Shown: piece by piece, positions 20,020 through 29,092 of the stretch
Position numbering within the stretch: position 1 is the stretch's first letter
How the letters are laid out: every line of letters starts with the position of its first letter
Assembly (NCBI GenBank): GCA_009833045.1
Contig: WUUP01000006.1
Coordinates: 211,369 to 275,368 of the forward strand
Length of the DNA: 64,000 bases
Source of the DNA: Saprospirales bacterium GYS_P2D
GTDB taxonomy: Bacteria > Bacteroidota > Bacteroidia > Chitinophagales > Saprospiraceae
Direction: 5' to 3'
Notes under the pieces: generated by a model
What the model was told of the DNA's origin: nothing
What the model saw: the letters and a program-made list of their open reading frames with translations, nothing else
Databases searched by the model: none
Translations under genes and position numbers: made by a program

Positions 20020-21048
20020 TTATTTCATGATGCGCTCTTGATTGAGCCATCTGCGATAGGCGACAGCATTGCGCTCATGCTGTCTATTTGTTTTAGCGAA
20101 AGCATGCTCGCCCTGATAGCCGGGCTTAGCGCAAAAGAACAGATAGTCGTGCTGCTCAGCATTCAATACTGCATCGATAGATGACTTGGAGGGCATGCAG
20201 ATAGGTCCTGGAGGTAGCCCCTCGTACATGTAGGTATTGTACGGCGAGTCATACTCCAAGTGCTTATTGAGTACTCTACGGATAGAGAAGTCGCCTACAC
20301 CAAAGACTACAGTCGGGTCGGCCTGAAGCTTGATGCCACGCTGAAGACGATTGAGATATACACCTGCCATTCGAGGTCTTTCACTATTCAGATTCGTTTC
20401 TTTTTCTACTATGGATGCGAGCGTAGAGACCTCGGCACGGGTCATCTCTCGATCAGAGAGTTGCGATTGACGCTGCTTATCTGCCCAAAATTTATCATAT
20501 TCTTTTTTCATCCGGCTGAAGAAGTCCTCAGCCGTAGTGTTCCAATACATCTCATAAGTGTCAGGGATCACCAGACTGATGATCGTCTCAGGCTCAAATC
20601 CTAAAGATGAGATATAGGCTGTATCTCTGAATAGACTCAATACCTCCAACGAGTCAGCCTCGATACGCTCTCCGACGACTCCGGCAACATCCTCTACAGT
20701 ACGAGCAGTACTGATAGTCAGCTTGATAGGACTTTGGATGCCTGCTCGGAGTGTAGATATGATTTGTTTATTAGACCAGTCGGGCTGAATGATATATCTC
20801 CCAGAAGGCACTTCGTCCTTATCATATTTCATCAGCTTGGCCACCTGCTCAAAGGAGCTCATATTAGCTAAAACTGATTCGCTCTCGAGCTCATCCATGA
20901 TATCTGCGAATGAGGTCTGATGCGGTATATACAGCTCATAGGGCTCTATGATAGCCGTATTAGGGGAGAATATCCATCGATACCCTACGAAGGCAGCTAA
21001 GCCTCCCAATACTATTAATGCCAGTAGTATCCCTAAGAGCTTTTTCAT
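20020..21048 (-). CDS. mltG: Endolytic murein transglycosylase MltG
   Basis: An inner-membrane lytic transglycosylase that cuts nascent peptidoglycan strands and so sets glycan chain length. It has an N-terminal membrane anchor (about residues 4-25) and a LysM-like subdomain. The YceG/MltG catalytic domain carries the signature S-I-V-E-K-E-T with the catalytic Glu, Q-A-D-P-T-V, and G-L-P-P-G-P-I. Its 342 aa are typical. Its start lies 3 bases downstream of the panB stop, so the two genes are almost certainly co-transcribed (panB-mltG). Confidence 0.93.
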   Translation of the reverse strand: MKKLLGILLALIVLGGLAAFVGYRWIFSPNTAIIEPYELYIPHQTSFADIMDELESESVLANMSSFEQVAKLMKYDKDEVPSGRYIIQPDWSNKQIISTLRAGIQSPIKLTISTARTVEDVAGVVGERIEADSLEVLSLFRDTAYISSLGFEPETIISLVIPDTYEMYWNTTAEDFFSRMKKEYDKFWADKQRQSQLSDREMTRAEVSTLASIVEKETNLNSERPRMAGVYLNRLQRGIKLQADPTVVFGVGDFSIRRVLNKHLEYDSPYNTYMYEGLPPGPICMPSKSSIDAVLNAEQHDYLFFCAKPGYQGEHAFAKTNRQHERNAVAYRRWLNQERIMK

Positions 21049-21051
21049 CGA

Positions 21052-21870
21052 TTAGTACTGTTCTCTATCGTTAGGGAAGTCGTTTCGCTTGACGTCAGCC
21101 ATATATTGCTGTGCGGCGTCACGGATGGTCGAGTAGAGATCGAGATATCTACGGAGGAATCTTGGTTTGAAGTCTTTAGTCAGGCCGATGAGATCGTGAG
21201 TCACGAGTACCTGGCCATCCGTGTGAGGTCCTGCTCCGATACCGATAGTCGGCACGTCGATAGACTCAGTGACTTCTTTGGCCAGTGCAGCAGGGATCTT
21301 CTCCAGTACGATACCAAAGCATCCTGTAGCATCCAGGAGCTTTGCGTCTTCTTTGAGTTTGGTCGCTTCGTCGACTTCTTTAGCTCGGACCGTATAGGTA
21401 CCAAACTTATAAATGGATTGAGGAGTCAGACCAAGATGCCCCATCACTGGGATACCAGCAGAGAGTATTTTTTTGACAGCAGGCAGTATTTCCTCACCGC
21501 CTTCGAGCTTGACAGCATGAGCGCCAGACTCCTTCATGATGCGGATCGCAGAGTCGAGAGCTTTCATTTCATTACCTTGATAGGTACCAAATGGTAGATC
21601 TACTACTACGAACGAACGCTTGACCCCTCTGATCACAGACTGAGCATGATAGATCATCTGATCGAGAGTGATCGGGAGGGTAGTCTCATGTCCTGCCATG
21701 ACATTGGAGGCGCTATCACCTACGAGGAGTACCTCAATACCTGCCTCGTCGAGGATACGAGCCATTGAAAAGTCATAGGCGGTGAGCATTGAGATTTTCT
21801 CCCCTTGCTCTTTCATATTACGTAGGACATGTGTGGTGATACGTTTTACTTCTTTCGTAGCTGCTGACAT
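21052..21870 (-). CDS. panB: 3-methyl-2-oxobutanoate hydroxymethyltransferase
   Basis: First committed step of pantothenate (coenzyme A) synthesis: it transfers a hydroxymethyl group from methylenetetrahydrofolate to 2-oxoisovalerate, giving ketopantoate. The PanB TIM barrel is recognised by [38 protein letters not shown] and [14 protein letters not shown]. Its 272 aa are normal. It heads a two-gene operon with mltG; panC is not in the window. Confidence 0.96.
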   Translation of the reverse strand: MSAATKEVKRITTHVLRNMKEQGEKISMLTAYDFSMARILDEAGIEVLLVGDSASNVMAGHETTLPITLDQMIYHAQSVIRGVKRSFVVVDLPFGTYQGNEMKALDSAIRIMKESGAHAVKLEGGEEILPAVKKILSAGIPVMGHLGLTPQSIYKFGTYTVRAKEVDEATKLKEDAKLLDATGCFGIVLEKIPAALAKEVTESIDVPTIGIGAGPHTDGQVLVTHDLIGLTKDFKPRFLRRYLDLYSTIRDAAQQYMADVKRNDFPNDREQY

Positions 21871-22007
21871 AGTTTTGTTTGCTTATTGTCAAATTATTGG
21901 ATTGGCAAAGTAAATAGTTTTTGGCCACAATCTCAGCGGAGAAATAAGTAGGGGAGGTGGTTTCTGTTTTTGTATCAAGATACTATCAGCAATCTATGAC
22001 ATTGGCT

Positions 22008-22472
22008 TTATTCATTTATCAGGCCGATACTCGTATTCACTTGGTCTATAAAGTCATGGAGGTATCCAGGAATGTTTGCTTTGTCTTGATCAATGAGCCA
22101 AGCTTTCTCAGAATTTTCTGAATTAGCATACCTGATCAGAACACCACCTCCATCCGCACAGTCTGGGCAGCCAAACGTTTGGTTCTCAGTGCTGATGAGT
22201 TCTGAAGGTATAGCGTCGAGTAGATATACTACCTTATCATGAAGACTATCTGGGAGCTGAATAAAGTCATATTCTTCAGCAGCATATAAGTCTTTTGTGT
22301 CTTCGTAAAGTTTTTCTGAGTCGATTTTGAAAGTTTCAATGCAGCCTTCTCCATCACACTCTCCGTAGAAATGTCCAAATATTAGGTATGGAAGATTGTC
22401 TGGATCTTCATCAGATGTACATGCCATAATATGGACAAGACCAATGAGGAGCAATGGTAATAGTGATTTCAT
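22008..22472 (-). CDS. Hypothetical lipoprotein with GCPDCADGGG motif
   Basis: A 154-aa protein with a lipoprotein signal (MKSLLPLLLIGLVHIMAC, Cys18). The mature region contains a C-x3-C pair (Cys-Asp-Gly-Glu-Gly-Cys) and a second one in G-C-P-D-C-A-D-G-G-G. The middle reads like a short conserved family of Bacteroidota lipoproteins (Y-D-F-I-Q-L-P-D-S-L), but I cannot name it. The two cysteine pairs could make disulfides in the periplasm or bind a metal; this is inference. It stands alone between panB and dnaK. Confidence 0.6.
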   Translation of the reverse strand: MKSLLPLLLIGLVHIMACTSDEDPDNLPYLIFGHFYGECDGEGCIETFKIDSEKLYEDTKDLYAAEEYDFIQLPDSLHDKVVYLLDAIPSELISTENQTFGCPDCADGGGVLIRYANSENSEKAWLIDQDKANIPGYLHDFIDQVNTSIGLINE

Positions 22473-22706
22473 GCTAAGTATTTGTCTATTCTAATTCATA
22501 AAATGACAGAGGTGCTTACAGGATCCTCATTTTTGTCTGTGCTACTTTATAGTTAGATGATTCCTTCTCAGCCTGACATCCTGCCCGCTTCTGACAGTCT
22601 GACTGTCGATATGTCATATGCTTTTTAAGTTTAATGGGTAAAAAGGTGACATTTTGTTAGCTCGCTTCTGATTTTTTGGCTTGGCACAGACATTGACTGA
22701 TAGAGA

Positions 22707-22726
22707 GTGTTAAGATTAGATAACAC
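22707..22726 (+). promoter_or_regulatory. Inverted repeat just upstream of dnaK
   Basis: GTGTTA at 22707-22712 and TAACAC at 22721-22726 form a perfect 6-bp dyad with an 8-base spacer, ending 19 bases before the dnaK ATG. It is a candidate operator or leader structure. I find no clear TAnnTTTG element in this gap, and the dyad does not match the CIRCE consensus. Confidence 0.35.
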
Positions 22727-22745
22727 ATACTGAAAATCAAGCTAA

Positions 22746-24662
22746 ATGGGTAAAATAATAGGTATAGATTTAGGTACGACTAACTCCTGTGTCGCTGTAA
22801 TGGAGGGCAAGGAGCCAGTAGTAATACCTAATGAAGAAGGAAAACGTACAACACCTTCTGTCGTAGCATTCTTAGATAGCGGTGAGAGAAAAGTAGGAGA
22901 TCCTGCTAAGCGTCAGGCCATCACTAACCCTCAAAAGACGATCTCTTCGATCAAGAGATTTATGGGTAGAAGATTCAGTGAGCTGGGTACTGATGCAGAT
23001 CGTACTGCATATAGCGTCGTCAAAGGTGAAAATGACACTGTACGTGTAGATATCGATGGTAAGAAATATAGCCCTCAGGAGCTAAGTGCCATGGTACTAC
23101 AAAAAATGAAAAAGACAGCTGAGGACTTCCTCGGTCAAGAAGTGACAGAGGCTGTAGTGACAGTGCCTGCCTACTTCAATGACTCACAGCGCCAAGCTAC
23201 TAAGGAGGCAGGTGAGATCGCAGGACTTGATGTCAAGCGTATCATCAATGAGCCGACCGCAGCAGCACTCGCTTATGGTCTGGATAAGAAAGATCAAGAT
23301 GTCACTATCGCAGTATATGACCTCGGTGGTGGTACTTTTGATATCTCTATCCTCGAGTTAGGAGATGGAGTATTTGAGGTAAAATCTACTAATGGTGATA
23401 CTCGCCTTGGTGGTGATGACTTTGATGAGGTGATCATTGATTTCTTAGCGGATACATTCCAAAATCAAGAAGGAATGGATCTACGTAAAGATCCAATGGC
23501 GCTACAGCGTCTGAAAGATGCAGCTGAGAAAGCTAAGATTGAGCTCTCTTCATCTACCGAGACTGAGATCAATCTACCCTATATCACAGCAGCAGACGGT
23601 GTGCCAAAGCACCTCGTAGTGAAGCTCTCAAGAGCTAAATTTGAGCAGCTCGCTGATGACTTAGTACAGCGTTCTCTCAAGCCATGTGCAGAAGCATTGA
23701 AAGATGCAGGATTGAGCAAAAGCGATATTGACGAGGTTATCCTCGTAGGGGGATCAACTCGTATCCCTAAGATCCAAGAGGCAGTAGAAGAGTTCTTTGG
23801 CAAAAAGCCAAATAAATCAGTGAATCCTGATGAAGTAGTAGCTATCGGAGCATCTATCCAAGGTGGTGTATTGAGTGGTGATGTACAGGATGTATTACTC
23901 CTCGATGTGACTCCACTATCTCTCGGTATCGAGACTATGGGGGGTGTATATGATGTGGTCATCGAGGCTAACTCTACCATCCCTACTAAGAAGTCTAAAG
24001 TATACTCTACAGCAGCTGACAACCAGCCATCAGTAGAGATACACATCTTACAGGGAGAGCGTCCTATGGCTGCTCAAAATAGATCAGTTGGTCGATTTAT
24101 CCTTGACGGAATACCACCAGCACCAAGAGGTGTACCACAGGTAGAAGTATCATTTGATATCGATGCTAATGGTATCCTGAGCGTATCTGCTAAGGATAAA
24201 GGAACAGGCAAAGAGCAAAATATCCGAATCGAGGCATCGACAGGTCTCTCAGATGAGGAGATCGCTAAGATGAAGGCAGAGGCTGAAGCCAATGCTGATG
24301 CTGATAAAGCTGCTCGTGAAAAAGTTGATAAACTTAATGCAGCTGACTCTTTAGTATTCCAAACAGAGAAGCAGATCAAAGAGTATGGCGATAAGATCCC
24401 AGCTGACAAAAAAGCGACTATTGAGAAGGCAGTAGCTGATCTCAAAGAAGCTCATAAAGTACAGGATCTGGCGAAAGTAGACAGTGCCACAGAAGCGCTC
24501 AATACAGCATGGCAAGCAGCTAGCCAAGATATCTACAATGCTCAGCAAGCTGCAGGTGGAGCTGATGCTACAGCAGACGCTGGAGCAGGTGCCACAGGTG
24601 CAGAAGACAGCACTGAAGATGTCACAGATGTAGAATTTGAAGAGGTGGATGACGCTAAATAA
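22746..24662 (+). CDS. dnaK: Molecular chaperone DnaK (Hsp70)
   Basis: An ATP-dependent cytoplasmic chaperone. The N-terminus [10 protein letters not shown] starts the actin-like ATPase domain (phosphate 1 loop). Further signatures are [26 protein letters not shown] and [10 protein letters not shown]. They are followed by the [11 protein letters not shown] linker/substrate domain and an alpha-helical lid. The tail is rich in Ala, Gly and acidic residues and ends E-E-V-D-D-A-K, close to the usual EEVD-like end. At 638 aa it is full length. It is monocistronic here: a strong terminator follows and no dnaJ or grpE is adjacent. Regulation may involve the dyad at 22707-22726. Confidence 0.98.
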   Translation: MGKIIGIDLGTTNSCVAVMEGKEPVVIPNEEGKRTTPSVVAFLDSGERKVGDPAKRQAITNPQKTISSIKRFMGRRFSELGTDADRTAYSVVKGENDTVRVDIDGKKYSPQELSAMVLQKMKKTAEDFLGQEVTEAVVTVPAYFNDSQRQATKEAGEIAGLDVKRIINEPTAAALAYGLDKKDQDVTIAVYDLGGGTFDISILELGDGVFEVKSTNGDTRLGGDDFDEVIIDFLADTFQNQEGMDLRKDPMALQRLKDAAEKAKIELSSSTETEINLPYITAADGVPKHLVVKLSRAKFEQLADDLVQRSLKPCAEALKDAGLSKSDIDEVILVGGSTRIPKIQEAVEEFFGKKPNKSVNPDEVVAIGASIQGGVLSGDVQDVLLLDVTPLSLGIETMGGVYDVVIEANSTIPTKKSKVYSTAADNQPSVEIHILQGERPMAAQNRSVGRFILDGIPPAPRGVPQVEVSFDIDANGILSVSAKDKGTGKEQNIRIEASTGLSDEEIAKMKAEAEANADADKAAREKVDKLNAADSLVFQTEKQIKEYGDKIPADKKATIEKAVADLKEAHKVQDLAKVDSATEALNTAWQAASQDIYNAQQAAGGADATADAGAGATGAEDSTEDVTDVEFEEVDDAK

Positions 24663-24695
24663 TTAGCCCATACATCGGATATAGTTTAAAAGAAG

Positions 24696-24723
24696 AGCCG
24701 GTCAGTTTTGATCGGCTTTTTTT
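24696..24723 (+). terminator. Rho-independent terminator of dnaK
   Basis: A stem AGCCGGTCA / TGATCGGCT (one G-T wobble) with a short loop, followed directly by seven or more T residues, 33 bases after the dnaK stop codon. Confidence 0.85.
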
Positions 24724-24914
24724 GTGCTTATCAGAGATCGGTTTATCGGTCAGCGTGTTTTTAGGAGATGAATCGATGACTGATGAATACATCTACTAAG
24801 GAGGCGGCATAGTCATTGATGTTCAGCTAACTTTAGATTAGTATCGCTATTTATATCAAAAAGGAGTATCTCATCAGGGTGAGTATAGAAAGAGGGGATA
24901 AAAACGAAAGGTCT
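24724..24914. other. Empty intergenic stretch
   Basis: Between the dnaK terminator and the candidate small RNA I find no ORF with a credible start, no strong dyad and no promoter-like pair. Confidence 0.3.
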
Positions 24915-25036
24915 TAAAATAAGAAAAGCCCTTGATAGAGGGCCATTCTTAAGGATTTTCATCCAATTTTAGTCTAAATCATGTCGGAGTAACCAGCTCC
25001 TATATTTTCAAATCAATAAAATTTTCTTCGTTTTGA
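24915..25036 (-). ncRNA. Candidate small RNA with its own promoter and terminator
   Basis: On the minus strand TATATTTG (25042-25049) matches the Bacteroidota -7 element exactly. ATTG with its TTG at 25068-25070 lies 18 bases further upstream, where the -33 element belongs. Transcription from about 25036 would meet the hairpin GCCCT-N6-AGGGC (24928-24943) followed by TTTTCTTATTTT, giving an RNA of about 120 nt. No reading frame of note lies inside. It could instead be just the distal terminator of the upstream PLP-enzyme operon, but the promoter match makes an independent RNA more likely. Confidence 0.45.
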
Positions 25037-25041
25037 TAGAT

Positions 25042-25070
25042 CAAATATACAACACTTTGTCAATGTGCAA
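25042..25070 (-). promoter_or_regulatory. Bacteroidota-type promoter for the candidate small RNA
   Basis: Minus-strand TTG (25068-25070), 18-base spacer, TATATTTG (25042-25049), compared with the consensus TTTG-N19-TAnnTTTG. It lies downstream of the PLP-enzyme gene and points away from it. Confidence 0.55.
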
Positions 25071-25165
25071 TAAAACTTAGAAAAAAAATCATATTAAATT
25101 TTTAACTAATCTTCGAGCCCAATGTTTACGGTGTTTTCTCGAGGATTCTGCTTTATTTTACTTTT

Positions 25166-26353
25166 CTAAGATAAGACTTTTAACGCATTTTTTAAGTCTT
25201 TTATGAGGTCTTTTTGATGCTCGAGACCTACTGATATTCTGACTAATCCCACTTTGATCCCCATCGCTTTAAATTTTTCAGGCGGTAGCTCTTTGGCATA
25301 GCTAATGGAAGGCGAATAGATCAAACTCTCATGACCACCCCATGATACTCCGATATGAAATAACTGAAGAGTATTGACGAATTCTTTCACCTCTTCCATA
25401 CGATCTGTATCCAGTTCGAATGAAAGTAAACCTGTATATCCTGACATTTGTTTTTTGCCCAGTTTGTACTGCTCAAAGCTTTCTAATCCTGGATATAATA
25501 CTTCACGGATTTTCTTATGTCCTTCGAGGTATTGAGCTATCTTTTTCGCATTTGCTTGGTGCTGATGCATGCGAGCGGGTAACGTACGGAGACTGCGTAG
25601 GATGAGCCACGCCTCAAATGGAGCTATTTTACCACCGAGCAGGGCATATTCTTTGCGGATGATCGCATCGATAGTCTCTTGGTCTGATACGATGACTCCT
25701 GCTACTACATCACTGTGTCCACAGATATATTTGGACACAGAGTGTATCTCTATGTCGATACCCAGATCTAATGGATGCTGATAAAGTGGTGTAGCCCAGG
25801 TATTGTCGATGATGGTTTTGATGCCATGCTTTTTTGCCAGTTTAGCGATGGCCTTAAGATCTTGCATCTCGTAGGTCATGGACGCTGGGCTCTCCAGATA
25901 GATGAGTGTCGTATTGGGTCTGATAGCATCTGCAAATTCTTGAACAGAGGTCCCTCTTACATATGTCGTATCGATATTTGACTTGTCTTTGAGATATGAG
26001 CCCATGAAGCTATTGGCTGGGCCATAGACGCTATGTATAGTGATGATGTGATCATTGGCTTTGACTACATGTAGGATGGCTGCAGAGATGGCTGCCATGC
26101 CAGAGGCGGTCAGCTTAGCTTTCTCTCCATGACATAGAGCGGCGATTTTTTCTTCGGCCGCTATGGCCGTGGGATTATTGATCCGAGAGTAGATCATCGA
26201 GGTGGAGAATTCGTCAAAGGCCTTGTCTATACTGTCCCAATCCTTGAAAGCGAAAAGTGAGTTCTGATAGATAGGTGGCACTACAGCACCATATGGCTCG
26301 TTGCGCAGTGATTCGTCGATGCTGATGATGGATTCGATTCTTTTCTTACTCAT
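25166..26353 (-). CDS. PLP-dependent trans-sulfuration family enzyme (cystathionine/methionine gamma-lyase type)
   Basis: A cytoplasmic pyridoxal-phosphate enzyme of the Cys/Met metabolism family that makes or breaks C-S bonds in cystathionine, homocysteine or methionine. Family hallmarks are the YSRINNPT motif near the N-terminus, S-G-M-A-A-I-S-A, I-I-D-N-T-W-A-T-P, and S-V-S-K-Y-I-C-G-H-S-D with the PLP-binding Lys. The start is set at the ATG at 26353 and not at 26380, because ATGAGTAA then overlaps the stop of the NhaC gene by 8 bases, a sign of translational coupling. Substrate (lyase versus synthase) cannot be fixed from sequence. The transporter partner suggests degradation of an imported amino acid, which is inference. 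Confidence 0.88.
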   Translation of the reverse strand: MSKKRIESIISIDESLRNEPYGAVVPPIYQNSLFAFKDWDSIDKAFDEFSTSMIYSRINNPTAIAAEEKIAALCHGEKAKLTASGMAAISAAILHVVKANDHIITIHSVYGPANSFMGSYLKDKSNIDTTYVRGTSVQEFADAIRPNTTLIYLESPASMTYEMQDLKAIAKLAKKHGIKTIIDNTWATPLYQHPLDLGIDIEIHSVSKYICGHSDVVAGVIVSDQETIDAIIRKEYALLGGKIAPFEAWLILRSLRTLPARMHQHQANAKKIAQYLEGHKKIREVLYPGLESFEQYKLGKKQMSGYTGLLSFELDTDRMEEVKEFVNTLQLFHIGVSWGGHESLIYSPSISYAKELPPEKFKAMGIKVGLVRISVGLEHQKDLIKDLKNALKVLS

Positions 26354-27782
26354 GATTCTCTGTTTTTTTGAATATGGCAATACCTGTCAATGCATAAAGC
26401 ATAGCAATGATAATATTCGCAAGGGACATGAACTGATAAGGAGCGTAATCTATAGCACTGACCCCAAGTGCTGACAGCATAAATATCCCTGAGGGAGTCC
26501 ATGGTGCCAGATTTTCCATCATAGTGCCTGCGTCTTCGATAGATCGACTGAGTACCTTACGATGTATTTTGAGTTGATCATATTTCTTTTTGAATGCTTC
26601 TCCGATGATGAAGCTCGTGGCATACTGATTTGAGGTAGTGAGATTGACTAATAGGGTAGTGAGTAGAGTCGTCATGACTGTAGCTCGAGCAGATCGTAGA
26701 CTATTCATGATGCTGGAGAGTGTACGCTGTATGGCATCTGTGACCTGCAGTGTACCAATGAAAGCGAATATCAGTAAGCAGATGACTACGCCTTCTATCA
26801 GATTATACAGGCCTCCTCGATTGAGTATAGCTATCACACCAGACTTGACTTGATACTCACCGATCATAGATTGATCAAAGCCTTTATTAAAAGCTTGAAA
26901 TATTTGGTCTATCGAAAAGTCCTGAGATATAAACGCCAGCATCATTGCCGTCCAGGCCGAGAATAATAGTGTCAAGACTATAGATCTGCCAGATGCCGCT
27001 CCCCATAATACTATGACCAGAGGAAGGAGCAGGAGAATATGGAAGTGAAATATCGTAGACAGGTCGATCAATGAATCGGCAATACTATTAACTTGGATAT
27101 CCTGTACGACGGTATTCCCAAAATGAATGGATAGTATCCCATATATGATGGCTGCTATGATAGCTGCTGGCAGGGTAGTGTAAAGCATACTCTTGATATG
27201 ATCCATGAGCTCTACATCAGTAGCCAGTGAGGCTATATTAGTCGTGTCAGAGAGAGGAGACAGCTTGTCGCCAAAAAATGAACCACCTACGATCGCAGCG
27301 GCTGTGATGGTCGTGTCTGCCCCATAGACCTGAGCGATACCTATCATCACGACCCCGATAGTCCCGGCAGATCCCCAAGAGGTACCTGTCAATAAGCTAA
27401 AGAGTATGCAGATCACAAATGAAAATAAGTAGATCCAGTCTGCACTGATGACAGATATGCCATAGTAGATCAGCATAGGTATAGTGCCAGAGACTATCCA
27501 GCTGCCTATGAGCACGCCGATACATAGGAGGATCATTACTACAGGTATGGCTTCTTTTACCTTTTGGCTGACATGGCTTTCGATGACCTTCCAGGAATAG
27601 CCATGAGATAGTAGTGAGATGCTATTGAAGCTAAAGGCTAATAAGACCATGATCTCTACAGGGAGCATCCCGCCACCGACAAACTGTGGATGGATAAATA
27701 GACCATAAAGTATCAACATAAAAAAAACAGCAATCGGAGCGACTGCTGTTTTAAACGATAACTCTTCCTTTTTTTGGTCCAT
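26346..27782 (-). CDS. NhaC-family sodium/proton antiporter or amino acid transporter
   Basis: A 478-aa inner-membrane protein with 11-12 predicted helices. Typical NhaC-family features are the G-T-S-W-G-S-A-G-T segment, A-A-I-V-G-G-S-F-F-G-D-K-L-S-P-L-S-D-T-T and a charged loop before the last helices. Annotated members exchange Na+ for H+, but others carry malate/lactate or, as predicted for MetT, methionine. The stop codon overlaps the start of the PLP-dependent sulfur amino acid enzyme, so an uptake-plus-lyase pair is plausible here. It starts with MDQKKEELSFK in a 72-base gap from the T9SS protein gene. Confidence 0.85.
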   Translation of the reverse strand: MDQKKEELSFKTAVAPIAVFFMLILYGLFIHPQFVGGGMLPVEIMVLLAFSFNSISLLSHGYSWKVIESHVSQKVKEAIPVVMILLCIGVLIGSWIVSGTIPMLIYYGISVISADWIYLFSFVICILFSLLTGTSWGSAGTIGVVMIGIAQVYGADTTITAAAIVGGSFFGDKLSPLSDTTNIASLATDVELMDHIKSMLYTTLPAAIIAAIIYGILSIHFGNTVVQDIQVNSIADSLIDLSTIFHFHILLLLPLVIVLWGAASGRSIVLTLLFSAWTAMMLAFISQDFSIDQIFQAFNKGFDQSMIGEYQVKSGVIAILNRGGLYNLIEGVVICLLIFAFIGTLQVTDAIQRTLSSIMNSLRSARATVMTTLLTTLLVNLTTSNQYATSFIIGEAFKKKYDQLKIHRKVLSRSIEDAGTMMENLAPWTPSGIFMLSALGVSAIDYAPYQFMSLANIIIAMLYALTGIAIFKKTENHE

Positions 27783-27854
27783 ATTGCGATTTGATAAGAA
27801 TCGAAATATAGGAAGAATAGGACCCTTTTAAATAAAAAACACGAACGATAAATC

Positions 27855-28715
27855 TTATTTGGCTAATACAATTTTCTCAGTCGTGATGTTGTTTTGCTCA
27901 GCATCGATCATCTCTACGATGTATGTTCCTGCATTCAGGTGAGCCAAGCTTACTCTTACTTCAGTCTCGTATGATACATCTTGAGTCATAAGTACTCTGC
28001 CATTCATGTCGATCACATACACTATAGAGTTAGCGTCGAATGCTGTGTTAGCAGTGATTTTGATAAAGTCAGCTGTTGGGTTAGGACCTACAGTTATGCT
28101 GATTGCTTCAGTAGATCTGGTGAAGCTGTATAAAGCATCAAGATCAGTGAAGTTTACATTTTCTAAAGTTACTACTTCGTTTGGCTGTACCCACTCAGAG
28201 ACCATAGTGAATGCACTCGCATAGTCAGCAGTTACATTTTCTCTGGCCCATGTTGCCTTGTTGCTTTGTGTGTTATCTTTTACATCAAATGTAAGAGTCG
28301 CTACAGCTAACCATCCGTCAGCAGGTCTGATTGATACGCCACCATTCAGTAGATCTGCAAGCTCGATGTAAAGATTTACAAATCCAAGATTGTCATCGTA
28401 AGAAAGCGTACCTACTTGAGAAGCATTGTAGCCTTCTACAGCTTCGATCACCTGTACATTATAGTACTGATTTGTAGAAAGTAGCTCAGCGTTGTTAGCT
28501 TCTTTAAGACTCATAGTCTCAGAGTCGAAGTAAAATCTGTAGTACTGATCAGCAAGTGTCATTGCTTCAGTAGTCTTTATTTCTATAGAGATGCTCATCT
28601 CAGTAGCATCAACATTATATACAGCATCAGAAAATTTGTAAGAAACGCCGTTGTTTGCAGTAGCCGTGGTTAATAGGCATAGGTATGACAGGAGTACAAA
28701 TGCGATTGTTCTCAT
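27855..28715 (-). CDS. Small secreted protein with T9SS type A sorting domain
   Basis: A 286-aa exported protein. Residues 1-20 are a signal peptide (A-T-A-N). The middle (about 22-190) is a single beta-sandwich-like domain, cohesin-like in feel (S-Y-K-F-S-D-A-V-Y, W-L-A-V-A-T-L-T-F-D-V), without catalytic motifs. The last 80 residues form a T9SS type A sorting domain: V-G-P-N-P-T start, V-Y-V-I-D-M-N-G-R-V-L, L-N-A-G-T-Y-I-V, ending K-I-V-L-A-K. Codon use is clean and a near-perfect promoter sits upstream (28769-28799), so strong expression is expected. Function unknown; probably a surface-attached or released structural protein. Confidence 0.82.
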   Translation of the reverse strand: MRTIAFVLLSYLCLLTTATANNGVSYKFSDAVYNVDATEMSISIEIKTTEAMTLADQYYRFYFDSETMSLKEANNAELLSTNQYYNVQVIEAVEGYNASQVGTLSYDDNLGFVNLYIELADLLNGGVSIRPADGWLAVATLTFDVKDNTQSNKATWARENVTADYASAFTMVSEWVQPNEVVTLENVNFTDLDALYSFTRSTEAISITVGPNPTADFIKITANTAFDANSIVYVIDMNGRVLMTQDVSYETEVRVSLAHLNAGTYIVEMIDAEQNNITTEKIVLAK

Positions 28716-28768
28716 TTCGTTGTGTTCTTAAAAGGGTTATAAAAGGTTATCTCGTGTTATCGTTGATA

Positions 28769-28799
28769 CAAATGTATATCAATTGTAGGTTGCTACAAA
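28769..28799 (-). promoter_or_regulatory. Consensus Bacteroidota promoter with an overlapping TTGTAG dyad
   Basis: On the minus strand TTTG (28796-28799), exactly 19 bases, then TACATTTG (28769-28776): a full match to TTTG-N19-TAnnTTTG. Transcription would start near 28762, giving a leader of about 47 nt for the T9SS protein. The -33 element overlaps the perfect dyad TTGTAG-gttg-CTACAA (28783-28798), a possible operator. Confidence 0.7.
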
Positions 28800-29065
28800 G
28801 AGTCTACACTGAGTAAGTGATGTATTTGCAAGGTGGATGACATATGTTTTTGTAGTCTTTTTGTAGAATAGAGTATAACTAATTGATATACAGGTGTTTA
28901 TACTTCAATTGATTTCGCACAAGTGCTCTGTCGGCTACTTTACACCGAGTTAAATTATGTCTTACAAAGGCGCCATGTAGATGGGAGTATGTAGTGATCT
29001 TGTAGATGATTTTCGTGTTTTGTAGGATGTTTTATGCCTCTACATGTAGTAGTTTGTATGTAGAG
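28781..29065. repeat. Cluster of TGTAG pentamers in the intergenic gap
   Basis: The 377-base gap between 28716 and 29092 has no gene. It contains about nine TGTAG copies on the plus strand (near 28784, 28851, 28862, 28976, 28990, 29001, 29021, 29045 and 29059), where chance predicts less than one. Several pairs are 11-20 bases apart. The first copy is part of the dyad over the -33 promoter element. They may be protein-binding sites. Confidence 0.4.
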
Positions 29066-29092
29066 CTATTGTAAGATTCGCCCGTTTTTTGG

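Noticed and set aside
22707-22726. CIRCE heat-shock operator upstream of dnaK
   Set aside because: The dyad is 6 bp with an 8-base spacer and does not match the 9-bp CIRCE half-sites; kept only as an unnamed dyad.
27783-27854. SAM riboswitch upstream of the NhaC / PLP-enzyme operon
   Set aside because: The gap to the next gene is only 72 bases and I see no riboswitch-like nested stems.
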